Origin: Shimia sp051201625
GTDB lineage: Bacteria; Pseudomonadota; Alphaproteobacteria; Rhodobacterales; Rhodobacteraceae
Length of the DNA: 64,000 nt
Direction of reading: 5' to 3'
Assembly (NCBI RefSeq): GCF_051201625.1
Contig: NZ_CP179203.1
Coordinates: 310,001 to 374,000 of the forward strand
The notes under the pieces were generated by a model. That model saw nothing but the letters and a program-made list of their open reading frames with translations. It was not told the origin of the DNA and did not search any database. A program made the position numbers and the translations under genes. Below, piece after piece: positions 52,418-60,742 of the stretch (position 1 is its first letter; the number at the start of each line of letters is the position of its first letter).

Positions 52418-53487
52418 GATGCCACCTCAGTTGCGATCCATCCGTCACGATAAAGTCGCGTTTGATCCTTTTTGAAGGTTAGATGAACTTCAGTGCCTTG
52501 CTCGAAATGGGCCGTTTCCGCCACGGCCCGTACCCGCATATCACCGACCATTGTTTCGATGACTGCGTGACGCCCAATATCTGAAACTTTTCGTACGCGC
52601 GCCGGGATGCCGGTCGCCGAAACGGATACGAATTCGGGACGTACACCAAGCTCGGTTGTGCCACCGTTGCCGATTATGTTGCCTTCGACAGCAACAGTGT
52701 TGCCATTGAAAATGACTTTATTATTTTCGACTGATGCGGGCAGGATATTCATGCCAGGTGACCCTATGAAGTGTCCGACAAAAGTGTGTTGGGGCCGCTC
52801 AAATAGCTCGACTGGCGTTCCTATTTGAACAACCTCGCCTTCCTGCATCACCACAACTTGGTCGGCAAACGTCAGCGCTTCTGTCTGATCATGTGTGACA
52901 TAGATCATGGTCGCACGAACGCGCTGATGTAGCTCCTTGAGTTTAGAGCGAAGTTTCCACTTTAGATGCGGGTCAATCACGGTCAGCGGTTCGTCGAACA
53001 TGACGACATTTACATCATCGCGTACCAGTCCGCGCCCCATTGAAATTTTCTGTTTGTTGTCGGGTGATAAATGTGCTGCTCGCGTTTCAAGCATCTCTCC
53101 CACTTCGAGCATTGCTGCGATCTCAGCAACGCGCTTGGTAACTTTTGACTCAGCAACACCCCGATTTCGAAGAGGAAAAGCAAGGTTTTCCCTCACAGTC
53201 ATCGTGTCATAAATTACTGGAAACTGAAATACCTGGGCGATGTTGCGTTGATCGGGCGCAAGGCTGGTTACATCTTTTCCATCAAAAAGAATACGCCCCT
53301 CGGATGGTGTGAGGAGGCCTGAAACTATGTTTAATAGAGTGGATTTCCCACATCCGGATGGGCCTAGTAATGCATAGGCTCCACCATCCTTCCAATCGAG
53401 ATTTATTTCTTTAAGTGCATAATCTGTGGGTCGCGACGGGTTGCTCAAATAAGAATGTCGCAGATTTGAAAGAGTGACTTTTGCCAT
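52414..53487 (-). CDS. glpT: Glycerol ABC transporter ATPase GlpT, degenerate signature motif
   Basis: ABC ATPase of 357 residues with a C-terminal TOBE/OB regulatory part. Walker A GPSGCGKSTLLNIVSG (about residues 39-54), Walker B VVMFDEPLTVIDPH and the H-loop VTHDQTEAL are intact, but the ABC signature is LSPDNKQKI instead of LSGGQQQR. It therefore contributes a weakened catalytic site when paired with GlpS. It overlaps glpP by four bases and glpS by one. Confidence 0.88.
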   Translation of the reverse strand: MAKVTLSNLRHSYLSNPSRPTDYALKEINLDWKDGGAYALLGPSGCGKSTLLNIVSGLLTPSEGRILFDGKDVTSLAPDQRNIAQVFQFPVIYDTMTVRENLAFPLRNRGVAESKVTKRVAEIAAMLEVGEMLETRAAHLSPDNKQKISMGRGLVRDDVNVVMFDEPLTVIDPHLKWKLRSKLKELHQRVRATMIYVTHDQTEALTFADQVVVMQEGEVVQIGTPVELFERPQHTFVGHFIGSPGMNILPASVENNKVIFNGNTVAVEGNIIGNGGTTELGVRPEFVSVSATGIPARVRKVSDIGRHAVIETMVGDMRVRAVAETAHFEQGTEVHLTFKKDQTRLYRDGWIATEVAS

Positions 53488-54551
53488 CAGGCTACGAGCC
53501 TCCCATCAGGAGCGAAGTAAAAGGCCTTTTTTGCATCCATAAAAAACTGGTGGTTTTCGCCCACCTTGTAAGAATGTACCCCGGCGGAAAGGGATACCCA
53601 GCCATTTGCGCCCATTTGAAAATGCGCACTGGACTCCGATCCTGATAACTCAGTGACCTGTACGATTCCATTTAGTGCAACGTCCGCATCACTTTGTTTC
53701 ACTGGTAGGACATGGTGTGGCCGTATGGCTACCACATATTCTCCGTCGGGCAGATTAGCGGCATCTTCATGCATATCCCAGCTCACACCATCATGGAGCT
53801 TGGCGACTTTTCCAACTTTTGAAATTTCGGCTGCATTTATCGGTGGGTTTGAAAACACTCGTGCTGCTGTCAAATTAGTTGGCTTGCGATAGATTTCAGC
53901 AGTTTGGCCAAACTGGGTAACAATACCATCGTCCATTAACGCAGTTTCTCCGCCTAACAATAGTGCTTCCTCGGGTTCGGATGTTGCGTAGACGACAACG
54001 GCGCCGCGCCCGGCAAACAGTTCTGGCAATTGTTCGCGCAATTCTTCGCGCAGTTTATAATCTAAGTTGGCCAGGGGTTCGTCTAGAAACACAGCCCGGC
54101 TCTCTTTGGCAATTGCTCGGGCCAGCGCGCAACGCTGTTGCTGACCGCCAGATAGTTCATGAGGGCGTCGCTTAAGCATAGGGCCGAGCTGAAGAATATC
54201 TGCCGCTTCTTGAACGCGCCCCTCAATCTCTGAGGGTGCCATTCCGGTAACTTTTAAGGGTGAAGCAATATTGTCGAAAACACTCATGTGCGGATAGTTC
54301 ACGAAAAACTGGTGAACCAAGCTGATATTTCGCTTTTGGGTTGAAAGTTTTGATACGTCTTCACCGTCCAGAAAAATCTGCCCCGTTGCCAAAGGGTCTA
54401 GACCCGCCATAAGTTTGATAAGGGATGTTTTCCCTGACCCCGTCTGGCCCAACAGTACATTGAAATGACCAGTACTCATCTTAAGGGACGTGGGCTGAAT
54501 ATGGGTGATTCCACGAACAGTTTTGCTGGCGCTTTTTAACTCAATACTCAT
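53487..54551 (-). CDS. glpS: Glycerol ABC transporter ATPase GlpS
   Basis: Second ABC ATPase, 354 residues. Walker A LGQTGSGKTSLIKLMAG, intact signature LSGGQQQRCALARAIA, Walker B AVFLDEPLANLD, and a C-terminal TOBE-type region. The H-loop position reads VYATSEPEEALLLG, with Ser where the switch histidine normally stands. The two ATPases may therefore each supply one consensus half. The ATG at 54551 (AAGG nine bases upstream) is preferred over an upstream start that would run through the intergenic hairpin. Confidence 0.88.
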   Translation of the reverse strand: MSIELKSASKTVRGITHIQPTSLKMSTGHFNVLLGQTGSGKTSLIKLMAGLDPLATGQIFLDGEDVSKLSTQKRNISLVHQFFVNYPHMSVFDNIASPLKVTGMAPSEIEGRVQEAADILQLGPMLKRRPHELSGGQQQRCALARAIAKESRAVFLDEPLANLDYKLREELREQLPELFAGRGAVVVYATSEPEEALLLGGETALMDDGIVTQFGQTAEIYRKPTNLTAARVFSNPPINAAEISKVGKVAKLHDGVSWDMHEDAANLPDGEYVVAIRPHHVLPVKQSDADVALNGIVQVTELSGSESSAHFQMGANGWVSLSAGVHSYKVGENHQFFMDAKKAFYFAPDGRLVA

Positions 54552-54573
54552 GGTAGTGTACCTTGCGTACGTC

Positions 54574-54604
54574 GTGGCCGAAGCTATCAGATAGCTTCGG
54601 CCAC
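54574..54604 (-). promoter_or_regulatory. Long intercistronic hairpin between glpV and glpS
   Basis: A perfect 14-bp stem (54574-54587 with 54591-54604, ends GTGGCC/GGCCAC) with only three loop bases (CAG) sits in the 93-bp gap. On the transcribed strand no T-run follows, so it probably protects the 3' end of the binding-protein message or attenuates mildly rather than terminating fully. This is a common way to express more binding protein than ATPase. Confidence 0.7.
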
Positions 54605-54644
54605 TAGTGCACCTCACCCTCAGAAGGAGGAGGCAGTTATCGGG

Positions 54645-56378
54645 TTACTTGTCCCAGCGCGCGACGAGCTCGTCGTAGTTGACGGTCTCACCCTGAGGTT
54701 TTTCATTGGCCAATTTGGCCTTTGCTCCGCCTTTACCCAACCACTCAGAGGCATCTTTGGGGTCGTTAAGGCGCGGACCACAGCCACCATAAATGTTGGC
54801 ACTTTCGTCGGCTGACTGCATGCGGGCCATCGTAATGTCCATTTCTTCAGCCAGTCGATTCATCGCTTCTTGCGGTGTAAACGCACCGGAATTCACGTCA
54901 CCAATCTGCTGCCACCAAATTTGGGCAAGCTTTGGGTAGTCTGGAACGTTAATGCCAGTAGGCGACCACGCCACGCGATCAGGTGAACGATAGAATTCGA
55001 CCAAACCACCGAGTTTTGGAGCTCTTTCAGTGAAGGAGTCGTGATTGACCGAACTATCACGGGTGAACGTCAATCCCACATGCGATTTCTTCACATCAAC
55101 AGTCTTTGAAGTGACAAACTGAGCATAGAGCCACGCAGCTTGAGCACGATCAGAGGGGGTCGACTTGAGGAAGGTCCATGATCCAACGTCCTGATAACCA
55201 ACCTTCTGGCCAGTTTCCCAATATGGACCATGAGGTGATGGAGCCATGCGCCATAGAGGATTGCCGTCGGAGTCTACTGTATTATTTCCCTCAGACTGCG
55301 GTTTCACCATGTCGGCTGTGAAAGCTGTGTACCAGAAAATTTGCTGGGCTACGTTGCCTTGGCTCAAAGCAGGTAAAGACTGGTAGAAGTCAAAGCTTGC
55401 TGCACCAGGAGGGGCATAGTTACGGAGCCATTCATCCCATTTTCGAATTGCGTAGACTGCTGCAGGGCCGTTCGCCGCACCGCCTCGAGAGACAGACGCG
55501 CCAACCGGGTTACAGGTCCCAGCTTCCATCCGGATGCCCCATTCATCGATTGGCACACCGTTCGGTTCACCTTTAGAGCCTGCACCTGCCATCGAAAGCC
55601 ATGCATCGGTCATACGCCAGCCGAGGTCAGGTGCACGCTTACCGTAATCCATGTGGCCATAGATCGCGACACCATCAATCTCTTTAACGTCGTTTGAGAA
55701 AAATTCGGCAATGTCCTCATATGCAGACCAGTTAACTGGAACGCCTAAATCGTAACCGTACTTAGCCTTGAATGCATCCTGCAGGTCGGCGCGGTCGAAC
55801 CAGTCCTTGCGGAACCAATAAAGATTAGCAAACTGCTGATCGGGCAATTGGTACAAATTTCCGTCTGGGCCTGTGGTGAACTGAATACCCATGAAGTCAT
55901 CAAGGTCCAACGTGGGCGAAGTAGTCGCCGACCAGTCACCGGACATCTGGTCTGTCAAGTTGTAGGCGAGCTGAAGACGCGAGTGGGTTCCAATTAGGTC
56001 GCTGTCATTGACGTATCCGTCATACAGATTCCGTTGCGTTTGCATTTGCGTTTGCACGGCTTGCACAACTTCGCCCTCGCCAAGGATTTGGTGATTAACC
56101 TTGATCCCGGTGATTTCTTCGAATGCTTTTGTTAAAACTTCGGACTCATAACCGTGAGTGGGAATACCCTCTGACAGTACGTTGATTTCCATGCCTGAGA
56201 ATGGCTCAGCGGCTTGGATAAACCACTCCATTTCGGCAGTTTGCTCATCCTTCGACAAAGTCGATGGCTGAAATTCTTGATCAATCCATTTCTGGGCTGC
56301 TGCCGAATCGGCAATAGCTGTTCCAGACCCCGCGATGACGGCCATAGCCGCGGTCGCGGAGAGCAGATACTTACGCAT
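54645..56378 (-). CDS. glpV: Glycerol ABC transporter substrate-binding protein GlpV
   Basis: Periplasmic binding protein of 577 residues, longer than usual CUT1 binding proteins and typical of GlpV. Signal peptide MRKYLLSATAAMAVIAGSGT (cleavage near AIA-DS). Features: INVLSEGIPTHGYESEVL, YQLPDQQFANLYWFRKDWF, and the late MRMEAGTCNP/NIYGGCGPRL cysteine-containing segments. The ATG at 56378 with GGAGGAG is clearly the start. It is the first gene of the operon, with its own promoter candidate upstream. No glpD, glpK or glpR lies in the window. Confidence 0.9.
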   Translation of the reverse strand: MRKYLLSATAAMAVIAGSGTAIADSAAAQKWIDQEFQPSTLSKDEQTAEMEWFIQAAEPFSGMEINVLSEGIPTHGYESEVLTKAFEEITGIKVNHQILGEGEVVQAVQTQMQTQRNLYDGYVNDSDLIGTHSRLQLAYNLTDQMSGDWSATTSPTLDLDDFMGIQFTTGPDGNLYQLPDQQFANLYWFRKDWFDRADLQDAFKAKYGYDLGVPVNWSAYEDIAEFFSNDVKEIDGVAIYGHMDYGKRAPDLGWRMTDAWLSMAGAGSKGEPNGVPIDEWGIRMEAGTCNPVGASVSRGGAANGPAAVYAIRKWDEWLRNYAPPGAASFDFYQSLPALSQGNVAQQIFWYTAFTADMVKPQSEGNNTVDSDGNPLWRMAPSPHGPYWETGQKVGYQDVGSWTFLKSTPSDRAQAAWLYAQFVTSKTVDVKKSHVGLTFTRDSSVNHDSFTERAPKLGGLVEFYRSPDRVAWSPTGINVPDYPKLAQIWWQQIGDVNSGAFTPQEAMNRLAEEMDITMARMQSADESANIYGGCGPRLNDPKDASEWLGKGGAKAKLANEKPQGETVNYDELVARWDK

Positions 56379-56761
56379 CTTTTCTCCTCCCAAAGTAATG
56401 TGTGCTGTTTTTTCAGCATTCAAATTGTTATCCGCGCGGCCTCGTCATTGTCAACTAAATTATTAGTAGACATATTCGAAAGGGTATTTTTGTTGGACCC
56501 CGCAGAAATCTCCAAAAGAAATTTCACCACACATGCCTTTATATTTTGCGATCATAAGGCAGTCTAAAGACAGCGCGCTCGCACAAACGGAATGGGTTCG
56601 CAAAAGCTGAATGGGGCAATCCGCAGGCTAGGTCACCTCCGCGAACACGAGTTGTTCGCTTAAAGTTGGATTAACAATATCACTAGAGAATAGGATTAGC
56701 CGTCGTTGGCGGATGAAATTAGTGGCCTTGCAGAAAAGTTTGCTGCCCGCTGGTCAATTTT
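56379..56761 (-). promoter_or_regulatory. glpV promoter region
   Basis: Reading leftwards, TTGACA (56449-56454) and GATAAC (56427-56432) are separated by 16 bp, about 50 bp before the glpV start, the best promoter seen in the window. The rest of the 380-bp spacer, downstream of the CpsD-like gene, holds no supported gene and no clear terminator. Confidence 0.5.
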
Positions 56762-57520
56762 CTAGGAGTTGGCCTTGTTAAGCATCACACCAAGTACTGG
56801 CTTCACGTCGCTCAAGACCTGTTCCAATTTTGTGATGTCCTCTGGTTTTGACTCGCCTGCGCCAGCTACTAACAGCACGCAGTCGACCTTAGGTAAAATG
56901 GCCAAGGCGTCGTCGTGTTCTAATGCGGGCGGTAAGTCGAACAGTATAAGATCTGGGTTCAGGAGGTCCTGCAATTCGTCCAAGACATCTGAAGCCATCT
57001 CATCCTGAAATATCTCAGCTGCGCTATACTCGTTTTGATTGTTGAGCCCAAAGGCCAAATTGGGACTCGTACGCACAAAAAAATCCTCAGGAGCAATCAT
57101 ACCTTTCAGATACTCAGACATGCTGTTCCTCGGGGTGATTCCGAGAGTTGAGTGGAGAGATCGCTCGCGCACATCAACATCGAGTACGACAGTAGAGACT
57201 GCCTTGAGCCTTGCGATAGACAAAGCAAGATTGGCGGTAACAAAGCTACTTCCACATCCGCGAGTTGGTGCAGTTATAGCCAACCGGGTCCACCCATATT
57301 CGGCTAATGTTTGAAGTAGACGGGTGCGCAGCATATCAAATGCGGCGTGCGCTGGATGAGCGCGCTCCGCAGTAACTATATTTTTTGCATTCAGATGATT
57401 TGTATTGAGCGTCACTTCAGGCAACGTATTCCAGTGAACGTTTGGGTCAAATTGTACTGGAAGTTTGTTCCCTGACGCAGATGCAGGTGTTTTCTGCAAT
57501 GCTGTGTCGACTTTGGTCAT
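56762..57520 (-). CDS. CpsD/CapB-like polysaccharide-chain-length ATPase, variant P-loop
   Basis: Cytoplasmic ATPase of the bacterial tyrosine-kinase/MinD-like superfamily (CpsD, ExoP C-terminal part), 252 residues, expected to regulate surface-polysaccharide polymerisation or export. Seen: ERAHPAHAAFDMLRTRLLQ (EAFR-type region), Walker A position APTRGCGSSF (residues 84-93), Walker A' LDVDVRERSLH (Asp114, Asp116) and DLILFDLPPALEHDDALA as Walker B. The Walker A lysine is replaced by Ser91. There is no tyrosine cluster at the C-terminus and no fused Wzz domain. The ATG at 57520 with AAGGA is used; a longer frame is antisense to the neighbouring gene's upstream DNA. It is the last gene of the leftward polysaccharide unit. 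Confidence 0.8.
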   Translation of the reverse strand: MTKVDTALQKTPASASGNKLPVQFDPNVHWNTLPEVTLNTNHLNAKNIVTAERAHPAHAAFDMLRTRLLQTLAEYGWTRLAITAPTRGCGSSFVTANLALSIARLKAVSTVVLDVDVRERSLHSTLGITPRNSMSEYLKGMIAPEDFFVRTSPNLAFGLNNQNEYSAAEIFQDEMASDVLDELQDLLNPDLILFDLPPALEHDDALAILPKVDCVLLVAGAGESKPEDITKLEQVLSDVKPVLGVMLNKANS

Positions 57521-57597
57521 TAAAAATCCTTCTATCTCCTCGGGTAGTGTAGCGATCAAACCAAGCCAAAAATATGGCGAAAAAGTGATCTTTGGGC

Positions 57598-58563
57598 TTA
57601 TTTGTATTCGATGATCTGCATCTTCTTGCCGCGTGCGCGTTTGACGTAAAACAGAAGCATACCGAGCAGGTTTGGAAACTTGGACAGCAAGATCAGCGCA
57701 GCATGTAGCGGTGCCTGCCGAATTGTGAGCCCGTTTACCATTAGCCCAAACAATGTGCGGAAATAATTTACCGAATAGGCTGCCACTACCGATAGTGACA
57801 ACCAGGACGCTCCTCCCAGCCCCATGATAAAGACCAACGGCAAAAGACCCCCATAAACCCAAGCGCGTGTCAGTTCGCGTCGAAATGCAATTGGATGGCG
57901 TGCACCCACATCGGCGTTACCATGACCCGCGCGCACCGAACGACGCCACCATTGTCCAAACTGGGTCATGTTGGCATCGTGCATGGTCATATTTACGGGG
58001 AGACGCTTTAGCTTTGCGCCAGCTTTACCAAGACGCAAACAAAAATCAAAATCTTCGCAAGCAATCAGATCGGAGTCAAAGCCGCCGACTTGCGCAAAAA
58101 TGCTGCTGCGCACCATCATATCTCCGCCGCAAACTGAAATCTCACCAGCAGGGCGGTGCCATTCGAACTCGCAAAGAGCGTTGTAAACAGATCGTTCGGG
58201 ATGGAGCTCTACACGCCACCCTGTAACAAGTCCTAAGTTTGGGTCCTCGCGCAACGCAGCTTCACCGGCACAGAACCAACCGGGAACAACGGTACAGTCA
58301 CCATCTAAAAATTGGATGAATTCTGGTAAATTATCCATGGCTTGCAAAGCGTTAAAGCCAGCCTGTCTTGCGCGTGCTGCATTAACAGGCTGTTCATTTG
58401 TCAACTCGACCACCAATGCTCCGGCCTCTCTCGCGTGTAACACCGAGTTATCGAGCGATTGACTGTCGACATAAACAATTTCAACGCCCTGGCTTTTGAG
58501 CGATTGCAGGCAGGTAATAAGACGATCCCCCTCGTTCCGGCCAATAACGATTGCGGTGCTCAT
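57598..58563 (-). CDS. Family 2 glycosyltransferase
   Basis: Inverting GT-A glycosyltransferase of 321 residues. N-terminal nucleotide-sugar fold: MSTAIVIGRNEGDRLITCL, VEIVYVDSQSLDNSV, DxD-like FIQFLDGDCTVVPGWF, the acceptor-region motif SVCGGDMMVR and the ED of LIACEDFDFCLRLGKAG. The C-terminal third has two to three hydrophobic stretches (AWVYGGLLPLVFIMGLGGASW), so it is membrane-associated. It overlaps the upstream GT4 gene by four bases (ATGA). The sugar is unknown. Confidence 0.88.
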   Translation of the reverse strand: MSTAIVIGRNEGDRLITCLQSLKSQGVEIVYVDSQSLDNSVLHAREAGALVVELTNEQPVNAARARQAGFNALQAMDNLPEFIQFLDGDCTVVPGWFCAGEAALREDPNLGLVTGWRVELHPERSVYNALCEFEWHRPAGEISVCGGDMMVRSSIFAQVGGFDSDLIACEDFDFCLRLGKAGAKLKRLPVNMTMHDANMTQFGQWWRRSVRAGHGNADVGARHPIAFRRELTRAWVYGGLLPLVFIMGLGGASWLSLSVVAAYSVNYFRTLFGLMVNGLTIRQAPLHAALILLSKFPNLLGMLLFYVKRARGKKMQIIEYK

Positions 58564-59780
58564 TGTCCGGCCTCGTCCAGCAACGTCTTCAGCCGTTTGG
58601 CTTCAGTCTTAAGGTTGAATGCGGTTTCCACTTGAGCGCGCCCCGAAATTCCCATTGCTGTCGCACGCGATGGGTTTCCAATAACTTTCGCTATAGCGCA
58701 AGTGAGTGCATCGGGGTCTCCGGGTGGAACCAATAGGCCAGAGGAGCCATGCGTGACCAGTTCGGGAATACCTGCGATGCGTGAGGCCACTACGGGTCTT
58801 GAAGCTGCCATGGCTTCCATCAGAACAACTGGAACGCCCTCAGCAAAACTTGGCAACACAAAAAGATCAGCCTTTACTAGAGCCTTAGCGACTTCATTTT
58901 GAGATTTATAACCGGCAAAAGAAACATGTTTTTCTAATTTAGCGCTTTGCACCTGACGTTCCAGTGCGACACGAGAAGGACCGTCTCCAATTATGGACAG
59001 ATGAATATTAGGAAAACTATCAACCAGTGCTCCTAAAGCGCGCAGCAAGATGGGAAGACCTTTGACGGGTGCCAAACGTCCGACGAAAAGCAGGTTATGT
59101 CCCATCGGATTTTCTGTGTTCGCATAGCGGTCGAGATAAACTCCACAATGCACTATGTGAAGTTTGTGCCAGTAACGTGGATGGGAAAAAACCATGGCTT
59201 GGGATCGGCAGAAATGACTGATGCAGACCACAAAGCGTGCCCGGGCGATCTTTTCGTCAAGCCGCCAATGCTCGGGTTCAAAAAAAATGTCTGGTCCATG
59301 GAGCGTGAAACTATAAGGAATTCCCGACATCTCAGAGGCTAACATCGCGACGGTACAGGACGATTTAGCAATGTGGTTGTGTAGGTGGCGTACTTCGTTC
59401 TTTCGCATGTACGTTGAAAGAACGCCGGCTTCAGCAAAATAAAAAAGTTGAAACAAAAAAGATCTAATGCCGCCTGGTGACGTTTTGATCGCTAGCCAAA
59501 GTGCACTCAGATAACGCGTCGGATGGATTAGGAATGAACTTAGATGTGATAGGAGCAAACGTAGTGGTCTGGCCGCTGATAGTACGTAGAATGTTGCCGC
59601 TGCCTCTGACTTCTGTTCCTCGCAAACTAAGTGCTCAGGCCCGGTGCGTCGCACTGAACACGTCAAAACTGGCAGACCAAGTGCGCGAAGTGCTGCGACT
59701 TCTCGTTGAATGAATGTGTCTGTTGCACGTGGATACTCACCGGTCAGATAGGCAATGGGCTTTGTCTTAATGTTATTCAT
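58560..59780 (-). CDS. Family 4 glycosyltransferase
   Basis: Retaining GT-B glycosyltransferase of 406 residues. N-terminal acceptor domain: IAYLTGEYPRATDTFIQREV. C-terminal donor domain: LLFVGRLAPVKGLPILLRAL, SIIGDGPSRVALERQ, and the E-x7-E motif in LPSFAEGVPVVLMEAMAASR followed by PVVASRIAGIPELV. It is four bases overlapped on each side, so it is strictly coupled to the epimerase upstream and the GT2 downstream. Confidence 0.91.
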   Translation of the reverse strand: MNNIKTKPIAYLTGEYPRATDTFIQREVAALRALGLPVLTCSVRRTGPEHLVCEEQKSEAAATFYVLSAARPLRLLLSHLSSFLIHPTRYLSALWLAIKTSPGGIRSFLFQLFYFAEAGVLSTYMRKNEVRHLHNHIAKSSCTVAMLASEMSGIPYSFTLHGPDIFFEPEHWRLDEKIARARFVVCISHFCRSQAMVFSHPRYWHKLHIVHCGVYLDRYANTENPMGHNLLFVGRLAPVKGLPILLRALGALVDSFPNIHLSIIGDGPSRVALERQVQSAKLEKHVSFAGYKSQNEVAKALVKADLFVLPSFAEGVPVVLMEAMAASRPVVASRIAGIPELVTHGSSGLLVPPGDPDALTCAIAKVIGNPSRATAMGISGRAQVETAFNLKTEAKRLKTLLDEAGQ

Positions 59781-60742
59781 TTGATCAGACCCTGCTCGAT
59801 CTCAATGGCCTGTCTCATAGCTGCTTCAAACGGCATCATTGTGACAGGTCCTAGGCGATTGTGCATCAGCGCGTTGCTGTACTGCAAAGGTTTGTGCCGG
59901 GCTTCCAGCACTGAACGATTAAACAAACTGGGCAAAGTAGTGAGATCAGGTGTGATTTGTGCTAAAAATCGAGCAAATCCAAGTGGTAGGCGTAATGCTA
60001 GCTTGGGCCATCCAGTGTCTCGAAAGGCCGCAATAAACTCATCCCGATTGGGCAGGGCATCATCAACGACATTAATCTTTTCCACTCCGTTGGGAGATTG
60101 AGCTGCGTGCATCAGGCATTGCGCTAACAAATTGACATGGCAGATTGGTACCCGCCCACCACTGTCTATCATCGCAATTAGCGGACCGATCGCTGCGCCG
60201 ATGTGAGAGTTGAACGCCCGCTTAGGCCCAAAAACGGCTCCTGGTCGTATGATCGTTAGCGTGAAACCATGCTGCTTAGAAGCTTCTTTGAACATAAATT
60301 CTTGCTGTAATTTAGCAGAGGAATAGGCATCTCGGCCATGTTCACACACGGCGCAATCCTCGGCTAAAGTGTCATGATCCTTTAGTGCAGCGACGTTGTA
60401 GACAGAAATAGAACTTACCAAAACGACATGTTGAACGCCCGATCGCACGATAGAGTCGGTAATGTTTTTGCTTGCTAAGACAGTGTCCTGATCGTGATTT
60501 CCTGACATTGAGGCTGCGGTATGAATCACAGCGGAAGCGCCTGCAAAAACGCTCGTCAAATCTTCGTCTTCTGTTAGGTCTCTGGCGAAGATTTCAATCT
60601 TGGGGTCACTCTGCCAAATCGTGGGTGCCTGAAATTTTTTGCGTACCAGCGCTCGAATTTTGAGGCCACTCAATCGGCCATAGGCAACAGTTTGTTTGCC
60701 AATAAATCCTGCCGCCCCGGAAACAACTATCTGATCGCTCAT
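59777..60742 (-). CDS. NAD-dependent epimerase/dehydratase family protein
   Basis: Extended SDR of 321 residues acting on a nucleotide sugar or sugar-derived substrate. Rossmann motif VVSGAAGFIGKQTVA at the N-terminus; VVLVSSISVYN supplies the SDR serine, and YSSAKLQQE fits Y-x3-K of the active site (about residues 145-150). ATG 60742 overlaps the upstream stop (ATGA); a TTG at 60751 is less likely. Specific product unknown. Confidence 0.88.
   Translation of the reverse strand: MSDQIVVSGAAGFIGKQTVAYGRLSGLKIRALVRKKFQAPTIWQSDPKIEIFARDLTEDEDLTSVFAGASAVIHTAASMSGNHDQDTVLASKNITDSIVRSGVQHVVLVSSISVYNVAALKDHDTLAEDCAVCEHGRDAYSSAKLQQEFMFKEASKQHGFTLTIIRPGAVFGPKRAFNSHIGAAIGPLIAMIDSGGRVPICHVNLLAQCLMHAAQSPNGVEKINVVDDALPNRDEFIAAFRDTGWPKLALRLPLGFARFLAQITPDLTTLPSLFNRSVLEARHKPLQYSNALMHNRLGPVTMMPFEAAMRQAIEIEQGLIK

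Noticed and set aside
56415..56440. Lac-operator-like sequence GCGGATAACAATTT upstream of glpV on the minus strand
   Set aside because: Only one half-site matches, and it coincides with the -10 region of a normal promoter. No vector or lac gene is nearby, so chance is the simplest explanation.
57521..57862. 342-bp N-terminal extension of the CpsD-like gene
   Set aside because: This part is antisense to the neighbouring glycosyltransferase gene and has no domain; the ATG at 57520 has a good ribosome site.
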